Shown here piece after piece: positions 8,379 to 17,137 of a DNA stretch of 64,000 nt. The first letter of the stretch is position 1. Each line of letters opens with the position of its first letter. Position numbers and translations under genes: made by a program. The notes beneath the pieces are model-generated. The model did no database searches and was not told the origin of the DNA. It worked only from the letters and a program-made list of their open reading frames with translations. The DNA comes from Bacteroidota bacterium. GTDB lineage: Bacteria > Bacteroidota > Bacteroidia > Chitinophagales > JADIYW01. The DNA lies in contig JADIYW010000029.1 in the NCBI GenBank assembly GCA_016705125.1, positions 83,644-147,643 on the forward strand, given 5' to 3'.

Positions 8379-9596
8379 ATGCTAACAAAAATAATAAAAA
8401 ACATTAAGGGCGATAAGCAGATTTGGACAATCATTCTAATTCTGGCTGTTGTATCACTTATGGTTGTATATAGTTCTACACGTTCGCTTGCCTATAAATA
8501 TAGAGGCGGGAATAATGAATTTTATTTATTGAAGCAATTAAGCGTTTTATTGTTTGGCATTTCTATTACTTTTTTTACACATTTAGTCGATCATCGGTAT
8601 TTTTCGAGAGTGGCTCAATTGTTTATGATTTTATCGGTTCCATTATTATTATACACACTGTTTTTTGGTGTCGAACTTAATGATGCAAAACGATGGGTTA
8701 CTCTGCCAATTCTAAACTTGACCTTTCAAACTTCCGATTTTGCTAAAATGGCACTTATAATGTACACGTCAAGAATGCTTTCAAAGAAACAAGGTGTGAT
8801 TAAAAGTTTCAAAGAAGGTTTCTTACCAGTAATGATACCTATAATAATGATTGTAGGACTTATTTTACCTGAAAACCTTTCTAGTGCCGCTATTTTATTT
8901 ATGACCAATTTAATTATTATGTTTATTGGTAGGGTAAATATGAAATACATCGGCGCAACAATATTTGCAGGTGCTGTGCTATTAGGCGTGGTAATTCTTG
9001 TTGGATATTTATCACCTGAAAAGGGAAGAATTTATACATGGAAAAATAGAATAGAGCAATATGTAAGCGGTGACACTAAAGAATTATCTTATCAGGTACA
9101 ACAAGCAAATATCGCTGTTGCCAAGGGAGGAGTTATCCGATTCGCTCCTGGAAAAAGTGAGCAATGCAATTATCTCCCACATCCTTATTCAGATTATATA
9201 TATGCTACTATTATTGAGGAATATGGATTACTTGGTGGTGCTTTTATAATTTTTGTTTACCTGTGGCTACTATATCGAATAATTAAATTAGTTAAAGATA
9301 GCCCCAGAGCTTTTGGTGCTCTAATGGCTGTAGGATTGGGCATGAGCCTTGTTATTCAGGCTTTTATTAATATGGGTGTAAGTGTAAATCTATTGCCCGT
9401 TACAGGATTAACATTGCCTTTTGTAAGTATGGGCGGGTCTTCTATTTGGTTCAATGGTTTTGCACTCGGAATAATCTTAAGTGTTAGCCGAGATATTGAA
9501 GAAGGAAAAAATGTTAAAGTAAGAAATGTAGATATTGATTCAGATGATTTACCTAAAAGAAGAAAAAATAATTTAAACCAAGAATTACCAGTGTGA
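8379..9596 (+). CDS. ftsW: Septal peptidoglycan polymerase FtsW (SEDS family)
   Basis: A 405-residue polytopic membrane protein of the SEDS family, the glycosyltransferase partner of FtsI at the septum. It has about ten hydrophobic segments, the PHPYSDYIYATIIEEYGLLGG loop motif, and the late motif LLPVTGLTLPFVSMGGSS. A charged cytoplasmic tail follows. The first 20 residues are hydrophilic. The stop overlaps the murG GTG start by four bases (GTGA). Confidence 0.94.
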   Translation: MLTKIIKNIKGDKQIWTIILILAVVSLMVVYSSTRSLAYKYRGGNNEFYLLKQLSVLLFGISITFFTHLVDHRYFSRVAQLFMILSVPLLLYTLFFGVELNDAKRWVTLPILNLTFQTSDFAKMALIMYTSRMLSKKQGVIKSFKEGFLPVMIPIIMIVGLILPENLSSAAILFMTNLIIMFIGRVNMKYIGATIFAGAVLLGVVILVGYLSPEKGRIYTWKNRIEQYVSGDTKELSYQVQQANIAVAKGGVIRFAPGKSEQCNYLPHPYSDYIYATIIEEYGLLGGAFIIFVYLWLLYRIIKLVKDSPRAFGALMAVGLGMSLVIQAFINMGVSVNLLPVTGLTLPFVSMGGSSIWFNGFALGIILSVSRDIEEGKNVKVRNVDIDSDDLPKRRKNNLNQELPV

Positions 9597-10702
9597 GTAC
9601 TATAAAAACACATATTATTATAGCAGGTGGTGGCACGGGAGGACATATATTCCCCGCCGTGGCTATAGCTCAGGGATTGGAAAAGCGTTTAGGGTCCAAT
9701 CTTGAATTGTTATTTGTAGGTGCTAAGGGTCGGATGGAAATGGAAAAAGTACCAGCTCTTGGATATAAAATCGAAGGGTTGGAAGTGGCTGGTTTTCAGC
9801 GAAGTTTTTCTACTAAAAACCTGATATTGCCATTTAAAATTATAAAAAGCATTTTTCAGGCTTTTCGTATTATACGAAATTTTAAGCCTAAATTAGCAGT
9901 TGGAGTAGGTGGATATGCGAGTGGACCAATGTTATTTGTGGCGGCTATTTGTGGCGTTCCAATTGTAATACAGGAACAAAATTCATACCCAGGCATTACC
10001 AATAAGATTTTATCTAGATGGGCAAAAAGAATATTTGTTGCCTACGATGGTTTAGATGTTTTTTTTGATAAAGAAAAAATACAATTTTTTGGCAATCCAA
10101 TAAGGAAAGATATTGCTGGCATTTTGCCAAGTAAAGAAAGTGCTTCGCGTTTTTTTAAGTTAAACTCAAATAAAAAAACCATTTTGATAATTGGAGGTAG
10201 TTTGGGCGCCCGTACTTTAAATCAAAGTGTTGAACCTTTTTTAAAACAGATTGAAGAGCAAAATTATCAATTGATTTGGCAAACAGGTAAATTGTATTTT
10301 GATGCCATTCAAAATCGAGTAGGAGACAAAACAGACAATGGAATAATTACAACAGAATTTCTGATGCGTATGGATATGGCTTACGCTGCGGCTGATATTA
10401 TTATCTCTAGAGCTGGGGCATTGTCTATTTCTGAACTTTGCATTATTGGCAAACCCGTTATTTTTGTTCCATCTCCAAATGTATCAGAAGATCATCAAAC
10501 CAAAAATGCCATGGCTTTGGTGGATAAAAATGCAGCGATTTTAGTTAAAGATGGTGAAGCAAAGGAAAAATTATTGCCGATAGCATTTGATTTATTGAAA
10601 AACGAAACATCGATGGTTAATTTGAGTGCACAAATATCCAAATTGGCTAAGCCCACTGCTAGTGAAGATATAGTAAATGGAATAATAAGCTTGATAAAAT
10701 AA
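9593..10702 (+). CDS. murG: UDP-GlcNAc:lipid I GlcNAc transferase MurG
   Basis: A 369-residue GT28 glycosyltransferase that converts lipid I to lipid II on the inner face of the membrane. The signature IIAGGGTGGHIFPAVAIAQ is near residues 9-27. It also has VGVGGYASGP, EQNSYPGITN, the C-domain loop GGSLGARTLNQ and the donor-binding stretch ISRAGALSISEL. The start is GTG, chosen because it overlaps ftsW by four bases and leads straight into the GGTGGH region. murC begins two bases after the stop. Confidence 0.95.
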   Translation: MSTIKTHIIIAGGGTGGHIFPAVAIAQGLEKRLGSNLELLFVGAKGRMEMEKVPALGYKIEGLEVAGFQRSFSTKNLILPFKIIKSIFQAFRIIRNFKPKLAVGVGGYASGPMLFVAAICGVPIVIQEQNSYPGITNKILSRWAKRIFVAYDGLDVFFDKEKIQFFGNPIRKDIAGILPSKESASRFFKLNSNKKTILIIGGSLGARTLNQSVEPFLKQIEEQNYQLIWQTGKLYFDAIQNRVGDKTDNGIITTEFLMRMDMAYAAADIIISRAGALSISELCIIGKPVIFVPSPNVSEDHQTKNAMALVDKNAAILVKDGEAKEKLLPIAFDLLKNETSMVNLSAQISKLAKPTASEDIVNGIISLIK

Positions 10703-10703
10703 G

Positions 10704-12056
10704 ATGGAATTAAATAAAATACATAAAGTTTATTTTTTGGGTATCGGCGGCATCGGCATGAGTGCCTTGGCGCGTTTTTTCAAAAACATAGGTAAAGAAG
10801 TAGCTGGCTATGATAAAACACCGACTGAATTAACCGAAAGACTCATCGCTGAAGGTATTTCCATTACATTTGAAGATAGTTTGGATACAATGATGATTAA
10901 TCCAGATTTATTGGTGTTTACTCCTGCAATTCCAAAAAATCATTTGCAATTAAATGAATATAAGGATAAAGGTTTTCGATTGTATAAAAGAGCAGAAGTA
11001 TTGGGCTTAATTGCTAATTCAATGTTTAATATTTCAATAGGAGGCTCACACGGAAAGACTTCAACCTCCTCCATTACTGCGCATATTTTTAAAAATTCTG
11101 GCGAGGATGTAGCTGCTTTTTTGGGTGGAATTGCTGTAAACTATCATTCCAATTTCCTGCAAGGGAATAAATACGCAATTGCCGAGGCAGATGAATTCGA
11201 CAGGTCGTTCTTACAATTAAATCCTAATATATTATTGCTTACTTCCATTGATACAGATCATTTGGATATTTATGGGTCATTTGAAAATATTTTAGCTTCA
11301 TTTAAACTATTTACCCATAATTTAAGACCAAAAGGGAAATTAATTTTAAATAGCCGAGTGGATAAATCAGTTGTTCATACTAATCAATCGGTATTTTATT
11401 ATAGTTTGGATGATGAGAAGGCAGATTTTTATGGTCACAATATTAGAATAGAAAACGGAGCTTATATTTTTGATGTAAAAACACCAAATGGATTATGGAC
11501 TAATTTGGTTTCTAATTATGGAGGAAGGCATAATATTGAAAACGCAGTAGGGGCTTTGTCTATTGCATTTTTTGCAGGTATTAAAGAGGAAAAAATTAGA
11601 ACAGCGATTGAATCTTTTAAAGGTGTTAAACGTAGATTTGAAGTGCATATAAAAAGGGACAACAAAGTATATATTGATGATTATGCCCACCATCCACGTG
11701 AAATAGATGCCACTTTAAGTGCGGTAAAAGAACTATATCCCAACAAAAAAATAACAGCATGTTTTCAGCCACATTTATTTTCACGTACTAATGATTTGTA
11801 TAAGGAATTTGGCGAGAGCCTTTCGAAAATAGATCAAGTTATTTTATTGGATATTTACCCAGCCCGCGAATTGCCGATGGAAGGCGTAACTAGTCAACTT
11901 ATTTTTGACTGTATAGTTGGTGCAGATAAATACCTAATTACCAAAAGTCAATTATTGCCACTTTTGGAAAATTTGAATACCGAGGTATTTGTAACTATTG
12001 GAGCAGGCGATATAGATACGATGATTCAACCAATTATTGACTTATTTAAAGCATAA
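10704..12056 (+). CDS. murC: UDP-MurNAc:L-alanine ligase MurC
   Basis: A 450-residue Mur ligase that adds the first amino acid of the stem peptide. The N-terminal UDP-binding loop is FLGIGGIGMSALARFF and the ATP loop is IGGSHGKTSTSS near residues 112-120. Further motifs are EADEFDRSFLQL, TSIDTDHLDIYG, YDDYAHHPREI and FQPHLFSRT. Length is normal. It lies two bases from murG and ftsQ follows after two bases. No ddl or murF gene is in this cluster, so those must lie elsewhere. Confidence 0.96.
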   Translation: MELNKIHKVYFLGIGGIGMSALARFFKNIGKEVAGYDKTPTELTERLIAEGISITFEDSLDTMMINPDLLVFTPAIPKNHLQLNEYKDKGFRLYKRAEVLGLIANSMFNISIGGSHGKTSTSSITAHIFKNSGEDVAAFLGGIAVNYHSNFLQGNKYAIAEADEFDRSFLQLNPNILLLTSIDTDHLDIYGSFENILASFKLFTHNLRPKGKLILNSRVDKSVVHTNQSVFYYSLDDEKADFYGHNIRIENGAYIFDVKTPNGLWTNLVSNYGGRHNIENAVGALSIAFFAGIKEEKIRTAIESFKGVKRRFEVHIKRDNKVYIDDYAHHPREIDATLSAVKELYPNKKITACFQPHLFSRTNDLYKEFGESLSKIDQVILLDIYPARELPMEGVTSQLIFDCIVGADKYLITKSQLLPLLENLNTEVFVTIGAGDIDTMIQPIIDLFKA

Positions 12057-12058
12057 AT

Positions 12059-12820
12059 ATGAACAACAAACACAAAAACATATTGCTTAAAATAGGATTC
12101 TTGACGCTAATGGTCGGTTTTGCAGTTTTATTGTTGATTGCAAAAATAAAGAGAGAACAAACTTTTAAATCGGATGCAAACATTAAAATAAATCATCTAG
12201 ATGGAAATTATTTAATAGATGAACAAACTATTTTAAATACTATCAAAAGAAAGTTTCCAATAAATCAAAAAATTGATACTCGATATTTGGAAAATTTAGA
12301 AAATTTCCTGAAAATTAATCCTCAAGTCAAGGAGGCACAGGCATTTATCGACAATAGTGGAAAACTAAATGTGTCTATTACACAAAGACGCCCTATTTTG
12401 CGAGTGATTACCCGTGATGGGCTCAATTTCTATATAGATAAAGAAGGAGAAAAGTTTCCAACTTCTAAATTGTATACTGTTAAAGTACCTGTAGTTACAG
12501 GAATTTCGACAGAAAAAAATGGGTCGGTGGGTAAAATAAAAGGGAAGTTCTTGTTAAGGGTTTTGGTGGTTCAAAATTATATTGCAGAAGACCAATTTCT
12601 TGCAGCACTTTTTGGGCAAATGATGGTAAAAGACAATGGAGAAATACTTTTAATTCCAAGGATAGGTGATTTTGCGATTGAATTGGGTGATGAAACCGAA
12701 CTGACTGAAAAATTTAAAAATCTTAAAATATTCATTGGCGAGGGATTGAAAAACGTGGGATGGGAAAAATATAAGAATATAAACGTAAAATATAAAGGAC
12801 AAGTAATCTGTACAAAATAA
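12059..12820 (+). CDS. ftsQ: Cell division protein FtsQ
   Basis: A 253-residue bitopic protein with a short cytoplasmic tail, one membrane segment near residues 8-27 (ILLKIGFLTLMVGFAVLLLI), then a POTRA-like domain near residues 40-112 ending SITQRRPILRV. The C-terminal beta domain follows. FtsQ links the early divisome with FtsL and FtsI. Sequence identity in the family is low. The call rests on topology, the QRRPILRV motif and the position between murC and ftsA. Confidence 0.87.
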   Translation: MNNKHKNILLKIGFLTLMVGFAVLLLIAKIKREQTFKSDANIKINHLDGNYLIDEQTILNTIKRKFPINQKIDTRYLENLENFLKINPQVKEAQAFIDNSGKLNVSITQRRPILRVITRDGLNFYIDKEGEKFPTSKLYTVKVPVVTGISTEKNGSVGKIKGKFLLRVLVVQNYIAEDQFLAALFGQMMVKDNGEILLIPRIGDFAIELGDETELTEKFKNLKIFIGEGLKNVGWEKYKNINVKYKGQVICTK

Positions 12821-12826
12821 AGTAAA

Positions 12827-14209
12827 ATGAAGGACCAAATAATTCATGCAATTGATATCGGAACGACAAAAATTGCAGCAATAGCAGCAAAGATAAATCA
12901 ATTTGGAAAAATTGAAATTTTAGGAATTGGCAATTCCCCATCCTTTGGTGTAAAAAGAGGTGTTGTAATTAATATCGACAGAACGGTGCATGCCATCCAA
13001 AAAGCAGTGGAAGAGTGTGAAAAGCAATCTGAAACTAAATTTGCAGATGCCTACGTAGGCATTGCTGGGCAACATATAAAAAGTTTACAACATCGAGGTA
13101 TTTTGACAAGAGATAGTTTGGATTTGGAAATTAGCCAGTCTGATATTGACAGAATCATAAAAGATATGAGCAAATTGTCTCTTCCTCCTGGAGACAAAAT
13201 AATCCATGTATTGCCACAGGAATATATTGTTGATAACGAGCAAGGGATAAAAGAACCCGTTGGAATGGCTGGAATGCGCTTAGAAGGCAATTTTCATATT
13301 GTAACTGGTCAAATTAGCCATATTCAAAATATTAATCGTTCGCTTACACGAGCTGGTATGCCTGAACCGACAATTGTTTTGGAGCCATTGGCTTCTGCAG
13401 CGGCAGTTATCTCTGCTGAAGAAATGGAAGCTGGTGTTTGTTTGGTTGATATTGGTGGAGGCACAACCGATGTTGCCATTTTTGAGGATGGTATTATTCG
13501 TCATACAGCTGTAATTCCCTTCGGTGGCGATGTAATAACTGAGGATATCAAGCAAGGATGTATGATTTTACGTGATCAGGCAGAGCGTTTGAAAGTAAAA
13601 TTTGGTTCTGCTTTAGCACTTGAGGCGATGGAAAATGAAATTGTAGCTATCCCTGGTTTGAGGGGTACAACTCATAAGGAAATAACCGTTAAAAATTTGT
13701 CTCATATTATTATGGCTCGAATGAATGAAATTTTGGAGCATGTATATTATGAGTTAAAATCTACTGGATATGATAAAAAATTGATAGGTGGTTTGGTTAT
13801 TACCGGTGGTGGTTCTCAATTAAAAAATTTGGTGCAATTGGCCCAATATGTTACAGGAATGGATGCTCGTATTGGCTTTCCAAATGAACATGTGAGTTCC
13901 TCTAAAATAAAAGAATTTGCCAATCCGATGTATGCTACAGGAATTGGTTTGATAATGAGGGGTTTTGAGGACATTGAAAAAAAGAAAGCAAGAGGAGAGT
14001 ATGTTCAACCTAAGCAAGAGGTAATACACAAAACCAAAGAAATTATCCACAGGAATGAGCAATTAGAAGAGAAAAAAGAGCCAAATAAAGCTGAGTTAGA
14101 AGATATAACTACCTCAAAACCAAAGAGATCTTTTATTCCAGATATACTAAAAAATGCAAAAAAGTGGTTTGAAGATGATTTCGGTGAAGATTTTTCAGAT
14201 ACCAAATAA
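12827..14209 (+). CDS. ftsA: Cell division protein FtsA
   Basis: A 460-residue actin-fold ATPase that anchors FtsZ filaments to the membrane. The phosphate-1 loop is IHAIDIGTTKIAAI near residues 5-18, phosphate-2 is CLVDIGGGTTDVAIF near residues 205-219, and the late adenosine motif is GGLVITGGGSQL. The tail after residue 390 is charged and ends in an amphipathic stretch (RSFIPDILKNAKKWFEDDF), the probable membrane-targeting helix. ftsZ starts 32 bases downstream. Confidence 0.96.
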   Translation: MKDQIIHAIDIGTTKIAAIAAKINQFGKIEILGIGNSPSFGVKRGVVINIDRTVHAIQKAVEECEKQSETKFADAYVGIAGQHIKSLQHRGILTRDSLDLEISQSDIDRIIKDMSKLSLPPGDKIIHVLPQEYIVDNEQGIKEPVGMAGMRLEGNFHIVTGQISHIQNINRSLTRAGMPEPTIVLEPLASAAAVISAEEMEAGVCLVDIGGGTTDVAIFEDGIIRHTAVIPFGGDVITEDIKQGCMILRDQAERLKVKFGSALALEAMENEIVAIPGLRGTTHKEITVKNLSHIIMARMNEILEHVYYELKSTGYDKKLIGGLVITGGGSQLKNLVQLAQYVTGMDARIGFPNEHVSSSKIKEFANPMYATGIGLIMRGFEDIEKKKARGEYVQPKQEVIHKTKEIIHRNEQLEEKKEPNKAELEDITTSKPKRSFIPDILKNAKKWFEDDFGEDFSDTK

Positions 14210-14241
14210 GTTGTTAAATTTACCATGTAAACAATTATAAT

Positions 14242-15741
14242 ATGCAATTCGACTTTCAAGAGGATCCATCAGCGTCTATTATTAAGGTAATAGGAATAGG
14301 TGGTGGCGGTAATAACGCAGTAAATTTTATGTATAACCTTGGTATTTCTGGGGTAAATTTCGTGGTTTGTAATACGGATGCTCAGGCTTTAGAAAAAAGT
14401 CCAGTACCAACGAAAATTCAATTAGGACCAAGTCTAACTGACGGCAGAGGTGCTGGAGCAGTGCCTGAAGTAGGCAAAGCGGCTACTATAGAATCAGAAG
14501 AGGAAATTAGAGCAATATTGGCAAAAAACACTAAAATGTGTTTTGTTACTGCTGGTATGGGTGGTGGTACTGGTACTGGTGGTGCCCCTGTGGTTGCGCG
14601 CATTGCAAGAGAATTGGGAATATTAACTGTGGGAATCGTAACCGTTCCATTTGAATTTGAAGGTAAGTCTAAAAGAGATAAAGCTGCAAATGGACTTGAG
14701 GAATTAAAAGAAAATGTAGATGCTATTATTGTTATCAGTAACAATAAATTGAAAGAGATTTATGGCAATTTAAGCCTTACTGATGCATTTTCTCAAGCAG
14801 ATAATATTCTTGCCACAGCTGCAAAAGGAATTTCTGAGATTATTACAAAACCAGGCTTGGTAAACGTGGATTTTGAGGATGTAAAAACGGTAATGAAAAA
14901 TAGTGGTGTAGCCATTATGGGATCAGGTAGCGCATCAGGCGAAAATAGAGCTTTGAAAGCTATTGATGCTGCACTTACTTCACCTTTGTTGAGTGATAAT
15001 GATATTTATGGAGCAAGAGGCATTTTGCTTTATATCAACTCAGGTTCTTCTGAAGTTACAATGGATGAGGTTAGTCAAATTACAGGTCTGGTACAACAAG
15101 CAGCAAGCAATGATACAGAGCTAATTTGGGGTATTTGTCATGATAATTCGCTTGGCGATGAAATCCATGTAACCTTAATCGCAACTGGTTTTCAAACAGG
15201 CGTGTATAATACCAAAAAGCCGGTTGAAGTAGTTAAGCAATTTCTTGATCAAGAAGTGGAAATTAAAGCACCAATAGTGGAAGAAAAAAAGGTGGAAATT
15301 TTTGAACCTGAATTAACAACAATTAAAAAGGAAGAGCCAGTTTTCACTAATAATAATGGAAGTTTTACGCTTTTTAACAAAGCTGAACGAGAAGTGATCA
15401 CTCCAGTAAGCGCCGAAAAAAAGCAATTCGATTTATTTGGACATAATATTCCTGCAGAAGATAAAATTTCTGATGAAGAATTTCAAAGATTGCACATGGA
15501 ACGCTTGAAAGCGATTAAATCAATGGTAAACATATCTAAACAAAAAAATAGCGATAATATTTTTGAATTGGAGCGTGTGCCTGCTTATGAGCGTCAAAAT
15601 ATGCAAATCAATAACGATAAAATTTATTCAACTGAATCACATTTCTCTAAATTTAACTTAGAAGAAAATGATGCTGCTGAAGAAAGTGGAGATAGGTTTG
15701 AATTTAAAAAGAATTCATTTCTCGACGAGAAAGCAGATTAG
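14242..15741 (+). CDS. ftsZ: Cell division GTPase FtsZ
   Basis: A 499-residue tubulin-fold GTPase that forms the Z ring. It has IGIGGGGNNAVN near residues 17-28, the tubulin signature GMGGGTGTGGAP near residues 105-116, and the T7 loop stretch NVDFEDVKTVM. The globular part ends near residue 320. A long acidic linker of about 170 residues follows, containing VPAYERQN and ending NSFLDEKAD, which fits the long tails of Bacteroidota FtsZ. It is the last gene of the operon and a terminator lies 20 bases downstream. Confidence 0.97.
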   Translation: MQFDFQEDPSASIIKVIGIGGGGNNAVNFMYNLGISGVNFVVCNTDAQALEKSPVPTKIQLGPSLTDGRGAGAVPEVGKAATIESEEEIRAILAKNTKMCFVTAGMGGGTGTGGAPVVARIARELGILTVGIVTVPFEFEGKSKRDKAANGLEELKENVDAIIVISNNKLKEIYGNLSLTDAFSQADNILATAAKGISEIITKPGLVNVDFEDVKTVMKNSGVAIMGSGSASGENRALKAIDAALTSPLLSDNDIYGARGILLYINSGSSEVTMDEVSQITGLVQQAASNDTELIWGICHDNSLGDEIHVTLIATGFQTGVYNTKKPVEVVKQFLDQEVEIKAPIVEEKKVEIFEPELTTIKKEEPVFTNNNGSFTLFNKAEREVITPVSAEKKQFDLFGHNIPAEDKISDEEFQRLHMERLKAIKSMVNISKQKNSDNIFELERVPAYERQNMQINNDKIYSTESHFSKFNLEENDAAEESGDRFEFKKNSFLDEKAD

Positions 15742-15761
15742 TATAAAATATTAGTTATAAG

Positions 15762-15789
15762 AAAAAAGGGACTTTGTTTCCCTTTTTTT
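15762..15789 (+). terminator. Intrinsic terminator of the dcw operon
   Basis: A perfect 10-bp stem: AAAAAAGGGA at 15762-15771, a 7-base loop, and TCCCTTTTTT at 15779-15788, ending in a T run. It lies 20 bases after the ftsZ stop. Confidence 0.85.
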
Positions 15790-15930
15790 GTTTTATGATA
15801 AATCCTAATCAATGCAGTAATTTTTAGGCTCTATTGTAGACTAGAACAGACTTCGGAATCTATTTTTACAATATCGTTTTGTATTTGTTTTTTCCTTTTT
15901 TATTTACGACATTTGCAGTCTGAATTTTAA

Positions 15931-16018
15931 GGATAGGTGTCCGAGTGGCTTAAGGAGCACGCTTGGAAAGCGTGTGTAGGTCAAAAGCTTACCGCGGGTT
16001 CGAATCCCGCCCTCTCCG
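15931..16018 (+). tRNA. tRNA-Ser (anticodon GGA)
   Basis: An 88-base class II tRNA. The anticodon stem-loop is CACGC-TTGGAAA-GCGTG with anticodon GGA, reading UCC and UCU. The variable arm is GTAGG/CTTAC with a TCAAAAG loop. The T arm is GCGGG-TTCGAAT-CCCGC. The discriminator is G and CCA is not encoded. The acceptor stem GGATAGG/CCTCTCC contains a T-C mismatch at the fourth pair (15934 against 16014), where GGAGAGG would pair perfectly. Confidence 0.95.
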
Positions 16019-16030
16019 CTACAATGAATG

Positions 16031-16052
16031 AATGCCCGTAAGGGCATTTGTT
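16031..16052. terminator. Hairpin between convergent tRNA-Ser and meaB
   Basis: A perfect 7-bp stem AATGCCC / GGGCATT with a GTAA loop at 16031-16048. It is followed by a short T-rich stretch on the + strand. It lies 12 bases after the tRNA and just beyond the meaB stop, so it can end transcription from the left and possibly from the right. Confidence 0.65.
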
Positions 16053-17058
16053 ATTTATTGAAATATGTTTTTTGAAATTCAATGATTTCATTTACTGCAT
16101 TTATAGGTTGCAGTTTCCCTTCTTTAATGGCGTTTTCCAATTCAAATATTTTATTTTTTGTGTTTTGGTTCTCAATAAATTGTTGCCACCAAATTGACTT
16201 AATCTGCTGTCTAAAATTATTTATCTTTTGATTGGTTCTATTTTTTTCAAAATAGCCATTCGTTGTTGTGATGCTTATAAATGAATCGATTGCATCAATT
16301 GTTTCTTTAATTCCAATACTTTCTATTGCCGAACCTATGATTACCTGTGGAGTCCATCCTGAGGGCATTGCAGGAAATAAATGAAGTGCTAAGCTAAATT
16401 CAGCCTTTGCTATTTTTGCTTTTAGGATATTGTCTCCGTCGGCCTTATTTATAAATACTAAATCTGCCAATTCCATAATGCCCCTTTTGATTCCTTGCAA
16501 CTCATCTCCCGAGCCAGGCAACATCAATAGAAGGAAGAAATCAGTAACACCATGCACGGCTGTTTCCGACTGTCCAACTCCAACCGTTTCAACTATAATA
16601 TAGTTATAGCCTGCCGCCTCAAATAATAAAATTGTATCAGTTGTGTGGGCTGTTATACCGCCTAATGTAATTCCTGATGGACTTGGTCGTATAAATACAT
16701 TTGGGTCGTTTACTAAGTCAGTCATCCTTGTTTTATCTCCCAAAATACTGCCATTCGAATTTTGACTACTTGGGTCGATACTTAGAATCGCAATTTTATT
16801 TTCTTTATTGGATAGATTGCGGACAAATGTATTTATAAAAGTACTCTTTCCTACGCCAGGGACGCCAGTTATGCCAATTCTAATGGAAGGTTTGGTTTTT
16901 AATTCAGCACATTTTTTTAATAATTCAGCCGCAATTATTTTGTCACTTTCTTTTGTGCTTTCTATTAAAGTAATGGCTTGAGCAAGTACAACTTTATTGT
17001 TGTTTTGGATTTCGGAAACCCATAAATCAATTGAAATTTTTTTGCCCTTTATTTTCAA
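16051..17058 (-). CDS. meaB: MeaB/ArgK-type GTPase, methylmalonyl-CoA mutase chaperone
   Basis: A 335-residue G3E-family P-loop GTPase. Its visible parts are GVPGVGKS at residues 65-72, LSIDPSSQNSNGSILGD, IVETVGVGQSE (Walker B region) and FINKADG (base recognition). In characterised bacteria MeaB protects adenosylcobalamin-dependent methylmalonyl-CoA mutase and gates cofactor loading. That enzyme is encoded about 7 kb away at 24121-26259, which supports the assignment over arginine transport (the old ArgK name). The C-terminal dimerisation part is present. Confidence 0.93.
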   Translation of the reverse strand: MKIKGKKISIDLWVSEIQNNNKVVLAQAITLIESTKESDKIIAAELLKKCAELKTKPSIRIGITGVPGVGKSTFINTFVRNLSNKENKIAILSIDPSSQNSNGSILGDKTRMTDLVNDPNVFIRPSPSGITLGGITAHTTDTILLFEAAGYNYIIVETVGVGQSETAVHGVTDFFLLLMLPGSGDELQGIKRGIMELADLVFINKADGDNILKAKIAKAEFSLALHLFPAMPSGWTPQVIIGSAIESIGIKETIDAIDSFISITTTNGYFEKNRTNQKINNFRQQIKSIWWQQFIENQNTKNKIFELENAIKEGKLQPINAVNEIIEFQKTYFNK

Positions 17059-17137
17059 AATCTTAATTAAAGGTAATGAAATTTTACAATGATAAAATAA
17101 TTAAAAACATTTCAATTAGTAATTTTAATTCAAAATA

